Source of the DNA: Bdellovibrionales bacterium
Lineage (GTDB): Bacteria; Bdellovibrionota; UBA1018; CAIMNF01
NCBI GenBank assembly: GCA_947457605.1
Contig: CANGWP010000010.1
Coordinates: forward strand, 1-26,661
Direction: 5' to 3'
Length of the DNA stretch: 26,661 nucleotides
Positions 6,836-12,957 of this stretch are shown here, piece after piece. Each line of letters begins with the position of its first letter. Position 1 is the first letter of the stretch. The notes beneath the pieces are model-generated. The model was not told the DNA's origin. It was given only the letters and a program-made list of their open reading frames with translations, and ran no database searches. The position numbers and the translations under genes were made by a program.

Positions 6836-8419
6836 ATGAAATCCTTTGCCACCCGCTCTCGTATTCCCGTGAAAGAAGTTTATGGTCCTGCAGATCTGCC
6901 TGCGGACCTTGCCGAGCGCCTCTCGCAACCCGGCACTTACCCTTTCACGCGGGGAGTGCAGAAAACCATGTATCGGGGTCGGAACTGGACCATGCGCCAG
7001 TACGCAGGATTTGGAACGGCGGAAGAATCCAATCAGCGCTATCACTATCTGCTCTCGCAGGGAACAATGGGGCTTTCCGTTGCGTTTGATCTACCGACCC
7101 AGCTTGGCTACGACCCGGACCATGCGCGCTCCAAAGGCGAAGTGGGGAAGGTCGGAGTGTCGGTTTCAAACTTGGATGAGATGCGAACGCTCTTCAAAGG
7201 CATTCCACTTTCCAAGGTTTCCACCTCCATGACCATCAACGCGACGGCTCCGATCTTGCTTTCTTTTTACGTCGCTCTTGCGGAAGAGCAGGGTGCGAGT
7301 CTTGCGGAGCTTCGGGGTACGGTTCAAAACGATGTGCTGAAGGAGTACATCGCGCGCGGAAATTATATCTATCCCCCAAAGGGCGCACTTCGGATCATCA
7401 CCGACATGTTCGCCTGGTGTTCGAAGGAAATCCCGAAATGGAATCCCATCAGCATCTCGGGCTATCACATCCGCGAGGCGGGCTCATCCGCAACCCAGGA
7501 GCTCGCATTCACCTTTGCCGATGCGATCGCTTATGTGGATTCGGCGGTGAAGGCCGGTCTTGATGTCGATGCCTTCGCGGGTCAACTGAGTTTCTTTTTC
7601 AACGTGCACAATGATTTCTTCGAGGAGATCGCAAAATTCCGCGCGGCCCGCAGGATTTGGGCCCGCATCATGAAAGAGCGCTTCCATGCAAAGGACCCGC
7701 GCTCCATGATGCTGAGATTTCATTCCCAAACTGCGGGATCAACCCTCACGGCACAACAGCCCGAGAACAATGTGGTACGCGTTGCGGTTCAGGCCCTCGC
7801 GTCGGTCCTAGGTGGTACCCAGTCGCTTCATACCAACTCAATGGATGAAGCGCTTGCGCTCCCGAGCGAGTCCGCTGCGCTTCTCGCGCTTCGGACCCAG
7901 CAAGTGATCGCGTCTGAAACCAATGTCACCCAAACCGTGGATCCGCTTGCGGGAAGTTATTTTGTCGAATCGCTCACGGCCACGATCGAAACCGAGGTCT
8001 GGAAATACCTCGACGAGATCGAGCGCAGGGGCGGTACGGTGAATTGCATCGAGTCGGGCTACATCCAGACCGAGATCCTGAATTCCGCTTACGAGGATCA
8101 AAAGCGCATTGATTCAAAGGAGCTTGAGATCGTGGGTGTGAATTGCCATCAGGAATCTGGCACTGCAAAGAAAATCGAAACGATGAAGGTGCCGGCCGAA
8201 CTCGAAGTGAAGGCCGTCGAGCGCCTTCGGGCCTATCGGGCAAAGCGCTCCTCGGGTTCGGTTCAGGATGCGCTTCGAGCGCTTTCGGATGGTGCGAAGG
8301 GCGATGCGAATCTCATGGCCCGGATTTATCAATGTGTGAAGAGTGAATGTACTCTTGGTGAGATTTCAGATGAGCTTCGCAAGGTGTATGGCGAATATCA
8401 GGAGTATTCGGGGTTCTGA
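6836..8419 (+). CDS. Methylmalonyl-CoA mutase, catalytic (large/alpha) subunit without B12-binding domain
   Basis: 527 residues. Interconverts (R)-methylmalonyl-CoA and succinyl-CoA by an adenosylcobalamin radical mechanism. The TIM-barrel signatures are strong: TMRQYAGFGTAEESN with the substrate tyrosine (Tyr56, equivalent to Tyr89 of the Propionibacterium enzyme), IARGNYIYPP with the CoA-carboxylate arginine, and ISISGYHIREAG with His211. Tyr and Arg at these sites point to methylmalonyl-CoA rather than isobutyryl- or 2-hydroxyisobutyryl-CoA. The protein stops after the barrel, with no DxHxxG cobalamin domain. It therefore resembles the split enzymes that pair with a separate small B12 subunit of about 140 residues, which must lie outside this window. 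The next gene overlaps by 1 nt (TGATG). Confidence 0.93.
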   Translation: MKSFATRSRIPVKEVYGPADLPADLAERLSQPGTYPFTRGVQKTMYRGRNWTMRQYAGFGTAEESNQRYHYLLSQGTMGLSVAFDLPTQLGYDPDHARSKGEVGKVGVSVSNLDEMRTLFKGIPLSKVSTSMTINATAPILLSFYVALAEEQGASLAELRGTVQNDVLKEYIARGNYIYPPKGALRIITDMFAWCSKEIPKWNPISISGYHIREAGSSATQELAFTFADAIAYVDSAVKAGLDVDAFAGQLSFFFNVHNDFFEEIAKFRAARRIWARIMKERFHAKDPRSMMLRFHSQTAGSTLTAQQPENNVVRVAVQALASVLGGTQSLHTNSMDEALALPSESAALLALRTQQVIASETNVTQTVDPLAGSYFVESLTATIETEVWKYLDEIERRGGTVNCIESGYIQTEILNSAYEDQKRIDSKELEIVGVNCHQESGTAKKIETMKVPAELEVKAVERLRAYRAKRSSGSVQDALRALSDGAKGDANLMARIYQCVKSECTLGEISDELRKVYGEYQEYSGF

Positions 8420-8856
8420 TGAGCAAGCCCGGGCCGAAGCCTTTTTATCACGAGGGAATTCGTTTCGAGTGTCAGGGGTCGGGAAAGTGCTGCACTTCGC
8501 GGGGGTCTTATGGGTTCGTGTATCTTACCTCCAAGGATGTGAAGCGCTTTGCGGATCACTTCGGTTTGTCTGCCGCCCAGTTCAAAAAGCAGTACTGTGG
8601 CAGCAAGGATGGCAAGGTGTTTCTGATTGATCCTCCGGAGGCGAACGGGGATTGCATCTTTCTTGAAAACGGAAACCGGTGCGGAGCCTACGAGGCCAGA
8701 CCCGAGCAGTGCCGGACCTGGCCTTTTTGGCCGGAAAACATGAAAGCTAAGACCTGGCGACGCGAGATCGCATCCTATTGCCCCGGGGTTGGCAAGGGCC
8801 GCCTCCACTCCCGCGAGGAGATCGAGGCGATTCTCGAGGCGCAGGAAAAGGACTAA
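8419..8856 (+). CDS. YkgJ/UPF0153-family cysteine-cluster protein
   Basis: 145 residues. Conserved cysteines follow the YkgJ pattern: SGKCCTSRG near residues 22-28, GDCIFLENGNRCGAYEARP, EQCRTWPFWP and SYCPGVG, a predicted metal (zinc or iron-sulfur) site. Members are small cytoplasmic proteins of unknown biochemical role. The start codon overlaps the mutase stop (TGATG), so translation is coupled. The mutase partnership is positional evidence only. It ends convergently on the isocitrate dehydrogenase gene with a 4-nt overlap. Confidence 0.85.
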   Translation: MSKPGPKPFYHEGIRFECQGSGKCCTSRGSYGFVYLTSKDVKRFADHFGLSAAQFKKQYCGSKDGKVFLIDPPEANGDCIFLENGNRCGAYEARPEQCRTWPFWPENMKAKTWRREIASYCPGVGKGRLHSREEIEAILEAQEKD

Positions 8857-10319
8857 TCCTCGCCCTGGGCTTTTGTGAAGCCCGCAGCTCCATCAAATTC
8901 CTGAAGCTTCTCGATGTGCATCCAGCGATAGGACTGTTCCAACCGTTTCAGAAGGCCGGTCAGAATTTCGGGATTCAAATCCGCACCCGGACTTTCCAGT
9001 ATGAACCGGCAGCGCCAGTGATTTACGGTATCCGTGATGGCGCCGCTCGAGGGAAAAAGCTTGGTGCCGCGGTTGGAAATCATTTTCAGGCGAAGGGGAA
9101 GTCCCTTGATGTTTTCCTCAAGCGTGCGGCCCAACGAGTCCGGGGTGCAGTCAGCCTCCACAAAAACATCAACCCCGACCACCCTTCGATCCTTGAGTGC
9201 CGCAGTTGCGGAGAGACTCGGCTTTTTGGCGCGCTCCATTTCAATGGGTTTGTGGTTGCGGGGGGCCATTGCCTTCGGTTTCTTGCCGAAGTTCGCAAGA
9301 ATCGCATCGGTATAGGCGGTGGTGGATGCGCTTCCCTGATCTCCGATCACATCCCGGGTCAGAAACTTTCCTTCTTCAAGTGTGGCAAGAACCGCATTCT
9401 CCAGGGTTTCAGCTGCGGCAAATTCACCCAGATGCCGGAGCATCATCACGCTGGAAAGGATCATGGCAGTCGGGTTGATCACGTTTTTTCCGGCATATTT
9501 GGGGGCGCTTCCATGAACGGCCTCAAAGATCGCAACTTCGTTTCCGATGTTGGCGGACGGAGCGAATCCAAGACCGCCGATCAGGGCGGAGGTCAGGTCA
9601 CTCAGGATGTCTCCGTTCATGTTGGTGGTGATGATGACATCAAATTGTTCCGGGAGCTTCACCAACTGGTGTGCGCAGTTGTCCACGATGATGTGGCTTG
9701 CCTGGATGTCAGGGTATTCCTTGGCGATTTCTTCGAAGGTGCGTTTCAGCATTCCCTCGCTCATTTTCATGATGTTCGCCTTTGTCGCGCAATGGACCCT
9801 CCTTCTTCCCTGGCTGCGCGCGAATTCGAAACCAAGGCGTACGATCTTCTCACAACCCTTGCGGGAGATCAGTTTCAGGCATTGGGCAACGTCCGGCGTC
9901 TGCATGTGTTCGATCCCGGCATACAAATCCTCGACGTTTTCGCGAACCACCACGAGGTCAAGGTTACGGCCGGAGTAGGGGGTCTTCACGCCGGGGATCT
10001 CACGGACCGGCCGGATATTTCCAAAGGTCTCGAAAAGTTTTCGAAGTGTTACGTTCGCGCTTTTCTCCCCGAAGCCCACGGGAGTTTCGAGTGGTCCTTT
10101 CAGTGCGATTTTGGTCCGGTGAATCGATTCAATGGTTTCCTCGGGAACGCCGGAAGCGATCCCTTGTTTGAAAACGGATGCGCCCGCGTGACGCTCTTCC
10201 CAATCGATCGCCACGCCGGTGGCGTCGATGAGTTTTCGGGCAGCAGCAACCACTTCCGGACCGATTCCGTCGCCCGGGATCAAGGTGACTTTTCTGCGGG
10301 CGTTTTGCGATGAATTCAT
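8853..10319 (-). CDS. icd: Isocitrate dehydrogenase, Thermus/Rickettsia-type with C-terminal extension
   Basis: 488 residues, longer than the roughly 420 of E. coli Icd. Converts isocitrate to 2-oxoglutarate in the TCA cycle. Residues 1-345 are the beta-decarboxylating dehydrogenase core: IPGDGIGPEV, the isocitrate-binding loop SANVTLRK (87-94), VVVRENVEDLYAGIEH, the metal region NMNGDILSDL, and HGSAPKYAGKNVINPTA. The last motif, with Lys and Tyr after AP, matches NADP-using members, so NADP is expected. After a basic proline-containing linker (about 346-370) comes an extra alpha/beta domain of about 115 residues (RRVVGVDVFVEADCTPDSLG onward) that I recall from the Thermus thermophilus enzyme. 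GGAG lies 8 nt upstream of the start. Preceded on the same strand by a LysR gene with a 97-nt gap. Confidence 0.95.
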   Translation of the reverse strand: MNSSQNARRKVTLIPGDGIGPEVVAAARKLIDATGVAIDWEERHAGASVFKQGIASGVPEETIESIHRTKIALKGPLETPVGFGEKSANVTLRKLFETFGNIRPVREIPGVKTPYSGRNLDLVVVRENVEDLYAGIEHMQTPDVAQCLKLISRKGCEKIVRLGFEFARSQGRRRVHCATKANIMKMSEGMLKRTFEEIAKEYPDIQASHIIVDNCAHQLVKLPEQFDVIITTNMNGDILSDLTSALIGGLGFAPSANIGNEVAIFEAVHGSAPKYAGKNVINPTAMILSSVMMLRHLGEFAAAETLENAVLATLEEGKFLTRDVIGDQGSASTTAYTDAILANFGKKPKAMAPRNHKPIEMERAKKPSLSATAALKDRRVVGVDVFVEADCTPDSLGRTLEENIKGLPLRLKMISNRGTKLFPSSGAITDTVNHWRCRFILESPGADLNPEILTGLLKRLEQSYRWMHIEKLQEFDGAAGFTKAQGED

Positions 10320-10343
10320 AAATGGACTCCTTTTGTTTTACAC

Positions 10344-10349
10344 ATTTTA
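10344..10349 (-). promoter_or_regulatory. Candidate -10 element of isocitrate dehydrogenase
   Basis: On the minus strand TAAAAT matches TATAAT at 5 of 6 positions, 24 nt before the start codon, leaving room for a short leader carrying the GGAG site. The region 15-18 nt upstream is T-rich (TTTTGG) with only a poor -35. Confidence 0.3.
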
Positions 10350-10372
10350 CCGGAGTCCCGAAGTCCAAAAAA

Positions 10373-10416
10373 ATAGATAAGAAAGATATATTTAATCTAT
10401 TTTTTATATATAAAAA
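10373..10416. repeat. AT-rich palindromic stretch between lysR and icd
   Basis: Two elements are seen: ATAGAT (10373-10378) facing ATCTAT (10395-10400), and a perfect 16-bp palindrome TTTTT-ATATAT-AAAAA (10401-10416) right after the LysR stop. The octamer AGATATAT at 10384-10391 is the same half-site used in the LysR box at 11305-11327. No GC stem is present, so this is not a classical terminator. It may be regulatory or simply AT-rich spacer. Confidence 0.35.
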
Positions 10417-11295
10417 TTATCGCAAGGGGCGCAGGAGCGGATTCATCATCGGATTCGGGAATTTTTTCTGACGGGTGATTGCATAAAATCGTTGCCGGAT
10501 ATTCTTGAATTCGTGAAGCGCTTTAAGGTTTCCGGTCCGAAGGTCATTCTCGATTCCGATCTTCGGAACGATCGAAGCACCTTTTGCGTTCAACGCGAGA
10601 AGTCGGAGAAGTGCGATGTCATCGACTTCGCCGCAGATGTTCAACTTGATCCTCTTGGACTCGAGAAAATGGTCCAGATCGGACCTGCTCTCGAGGACCG
10701 TGGACGGGAAATAGATGTTCAGGGATTCAAGACGGTTTTTTAGAGAAGAGTCCCGGACCTTTGCGTCTGGAGAGGAAACGAGACACAGGGGGCTGTCGAG
10801 CAGGAGGTGGGTGTACAGTTTTCCCGAAAAGTCCTCGCCCGCGGGAAAAGTCGAGAGCACCACATCCAGGGTGTGTTCGAGCAGCATTCGAAGAAGGCGT
10901 TTTGAGTCACCGGTGGTCACCGAGAAAAATACGTCTTTCTTTCCAAGAATGGGTTCCAGGAAACCCACCTGCAGGTTTCGGGAAAGGCTCCCGAGCGCGC
11001 CAACCCGGATCGTGGAACGTGTGGCACTGGGTCGGTTTCGGATGAAGTCCATGAGTTCTCCCCCGGTTGAAAAAATGGTTTCCGCGTAATTCAGGACTAC
11101 CACCCCGGTTTCCGTGAGTTCAAAGCTCCGGGTGGTCCGTTCGATCAGCTTTTGTCCCAGAAATTCCTCCAATCGGCCTACCTGTTCGCTGACCGCGGAT
11201 TGGGAAAGGCGCAGTTTTTGAGCGGCTTTCGAGAAGCCGCCCGAGCGGCAGACGGTCCAATAATAAAGCAAATGATGGTAGTTCAGGGTTTCCAT
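10417..11295 (-). CDS. LysR-family (NhaR-like) transcriptional regulator, divergent from dabBA
   Basis: 292 residues. The winged HTH at residues 1-65 (LNYHHLLYYWTVCRSGGFSK, then AAQKLRLSQSAVSEQVGRLE) is of the LysR/NhaR type. The rest is the two-lobed effector domain, starting near TIRVGALGS. The gene is divergent from dabB, the standard layout for a LysR regulator controlling its neighbour and itself. AGGA sits 4 nt upstream of the ATG. A perfect ATC-N9-GAT palindrome lies 10-32 nt before the start. By analogy with CbbR/CmpR-type regulators of carbon metabolism it probably controls dabBA; the effector is unknown. It could also read through toward icd downstream. Confidence 0.93.
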   Translation of the reverse strand: METLNYHHLLYYWTVCRSGGFSKAAQKLRLSQSAVSEQVGRLEEFLGQKLIERTTRSFELTETGVVVLNYAETIFSTGGELMDFIRNRPSATRSTIRVGALGSLSRNLQVGFLEPILGKKDVFFSVTTGDSKRLLRMLLEHTLDVVLSTFPAGEDFSGKLYTHLLLDSPLCLVSSPDAKVRDSSLKNRLESLNIYFPSTVLESRSDLDHFLESKRIKLNICGEVDDIALLRLLALNAKGASIVPKIGIENDLRTGNLKALHEFKNIRQRFYAITRQKKFPNPMMNPLLRPLR

Positions 11296-11304
11296 GGAGT
11301 CCTC

Positions 11305-11327
11305 ATATATCTGTTCTATAGATATAT
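11305..11327. promoter_or_regulatory. LysR-type binding site (ATC-N9-GAT within a 23-bp inverted repeat)
   Basis: ATATATCT - GTTCTAT - AGATATAT, with 8-bp arms, perfect. It contains the canonical LysR motif ATC-N9-GAT, a form of T-N11-A. It lies directly upstream of lysR (start 11295), and its centre is about 65 bp before the transcription start predicted for dabBA, the usual place of a LysR recognition site. An AT-rich stretch at 11331-11345 could be the activation half-site. Confidence 0.65.
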
Positions 11328-11345
11328 ACTACATATTTTATATAT

Positions 11346-11374
11346 TTCACTGAATTCATTTTCTAGCGTAAAAA
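11346..11374 (+). promoter_or_regulatory. Candidate dabBA promoter
   Basis: TTCACT (11346-11351) and TAAAAA (11369-11374) are separated by 17 nt. Each matches 4 of 6 consensus bases, the degree of weakness expected for an activator-dependent promoter. The predicted start near 11381 leaves a leader of about 68 nt before dabB. Confidence 0.4.
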
Positions 11375-11448
11375 ACTCAGGAATCAAAAACCATTAAAAA
11401 ACACATCAAAAAAGGGCCTTTGGGTCTTGAAAGGGATGACGGGCGAAT

Positions 11449-12957
11449 ATGAGAATCAAGAACGAAATTTACTGGATCCCTCGGATTCTTTGGTGTTTGT
11501 TCGGACTTGCCTGCATGCTTGGAATCAGGCAATGGTTTTCAGGCGAGTTTGTCATTCCACTCGCGGAGTTTTCCATCGGCCCCGCGCGGATTCCCTTCGG
11601 GATCCGAATGGATGCGCTTTCCTCTGTGCTCTTCACGATGGTTTCCTTGCTTGCGGCAGTGGTCGCCCGCTATTCGGTTCGGTACCTGGATGGTGAGCGG
11701 GGCCAGATCCGGTTTTTTTGGAACCTGCTTTTCACGGCAGTTGCGGTATCTCTGCTTGTCACTTCCAACGGTCTTGTGATGCTGATGTTTGCCTGGATTG
11801 GAAGCAGCCTTGGTTTGCACAGGCTGCTCACGTTCTATTCGGAAAGACCAAATGCCCTTCGTGCGGCACGTAGAAAGTTTGTGGTGAGTCGGCTCGGGGA
11901 TCTTGCCTTATTGGCGGGATGTTTTCTGACTTTCAAGATTTATGGAACCTTTGAGTTTTCGGAGCTGTTTCAACTGGCAAACGCAGCTGCGCCCGACTCC
12001 ACTCAAGCGCAATTTCTTCCCTGGATCGGGTTTCTTTTTGCGCTCGGTGCGATGACGAAATCCGCACAGTACCCGTTTCACTCCTGGCTTCCCGATACCA
12101 TGGAAACCCCTGCTCCGGTCTCGGCCTTGATGCATGCGGGGATCATCAATGCCGGCGGATTTTTGATGATTCGCTTAAGCCCGCTCCTCCAGCATTCGGA
12201 TGGAGCCCACATTCTGCTTCTTGGGATGGGTGCGTTCACCGCCGCATTTGGATCCCTTGTGATGATCACTCAAAACAACATCAAGCGAAAGCTCGCGTAC
12301 TCCACCATCAGTCAAATGGGGATGATGATGTTCGCTTGCGGGCTCGGTCTCTTCTCGGTTGCTCTTTTTCACATGGTTGCCCATAGCTTTTACAAGGCAC
12401 ACGCTTTCTTGAGCACGGGAACCCTGGTCGAAGAGTCTAAAAAGGTGCGGTTCAAGGCGCGCCCTGCCTCGAGTGGCCAACTGGTATTTTCCACGGCTCT
12501 CGGTGCGGCTGTATTGGCTGCAGGCCTCTGGTTTGATGGAGGGGTCTACTTTGCCCATTCAAGTTACCTTGCGGTCCTTTTGCTTGGGGTTTTTCAGGTG
12601 ATTGGGGGCGGATCCCTGCATGAAGAGGATTCCATGAAAGGCGTGGTTTTCCGGGTGGGTGCGATCATGCTGGGTGCTTTCGTCGCTTTCGCGGGTCTTG
12701 AGTACCTCGTTCATCATCACCTTCGGGAGCTGGTTCCGGTCATCTGGGACTCGACCGAATGGAGTTCTCCTCATGCGATTGCGATTTTTCTCAGTTACCT
12801 CATTTTCGCATCCACTCTTTGGATTCCCACTCTGTTGAAGGATCCGGGGTCGGAGATCTCGCGGAAGTTGTATCTTTATCTCTGGAACGGCGGGTATTTC
12901 GGAGTTACAAGGCAGGTGGGTTCTTCCAACGCATTTCAAACCGGCAGGAGTATGTAA
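11449..12957 (+). CDS. dabB: DabB: NuoL/MrpA-like proton-conducting subunit of the DAB inorganic-carbon transporter
   Basis: 502 residues, polytopic. It is an antiporter-like NADH-dehydrogenase-subunit-5 homologue: GAMTKSAQYPFHSWLPDTME near residues 201-220, then TPAPVSALMHAG and NIKRKLAYSTISQMGMMM are hallmark NuoL-family helices, including membrane lysines and the histidine/glutamate region. In DAB systems this protein partners DabA in the inner membrane and couples cation flow to CO2 capture. Assignment as DabB rather than a respiratory NuoL rests on the immediately following dabA (TAATG overlap, 12955-12959) and the absence of other nuo or mrp genes. The Shine-Dalgarno is weak (AAGGG, about 15 nt upstream). 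Confidence 0.93.
   Translation: MRIKNEIYWIPRILWCLFGLACMLGIRQWFSGEFVIPLAEFSIGPARIPFGIRMDALSSVLFTMVSLLAAVVARYSVRYLDGERGQIRFFWNLLFTAVAVSLLVTSNGLVMLMFAWIGSSLGLHRLLTFYSERPNALRAARRKFVVSRLGDLALLAGCFLTFKIYGTFEFSELFQLANAAAPDSTQAQFLPWIGFLFALGAMTKSAQYPFHSWLPDTMETPAPVSALMHAGIINAGGFLMIRLSPLLQHSDGAHILLLGMGAFTAAFGSLVMITQNNIKRKLAYSTISQMGMMMFACGLGLFSVALFHMVAHSFYKAHAFLSTGTLVEESKKVRFKARPASSGQLVFSTALGAAVLAAGLWFDGGVYFAHSSYLAVLLLGVFQVIGGGSLHEEDSMKGVVFRVGAIMLGAFVAFAGLEYLVHHHLRELVPVIWDSTEWSSPHAIAIFLSYLIFASTLWIPTLLKDPGSEISRKLYLYLWNGGYFGVTRQVGSSNAFQTGRSM

Noticed and set aside
8778..10313. Long plus-strand open frame (511 codons) opposite isocitrate dehydrogenase
   Set aside because: Exact antisense of a gene with unmistakable icd motifs; its product is rich in Gly, His, Phe and Arg and has no domain. 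A codon-bias artefact.
11409..11419. Short palindrome AAAGG-G-CCTTT before dabB
   Set aside because: Only 5-bp arms with a one-base centre; no T-run, not placed like an operator or terminator.
12759..12956. 66-codon upstream extension of dabA
   Set aside because: Lies inside dabB in another frame; the ATG at 12957 has a good GGAG and the TAATG coupling typical of this region.
11449..12957. Annotation of dabB as respiratory NuoL or as an Mrp antiporter subunit
   Set aside because: No other nuo or mrp genes nearby, and the coupled next gene is dabA with an intact metal site.
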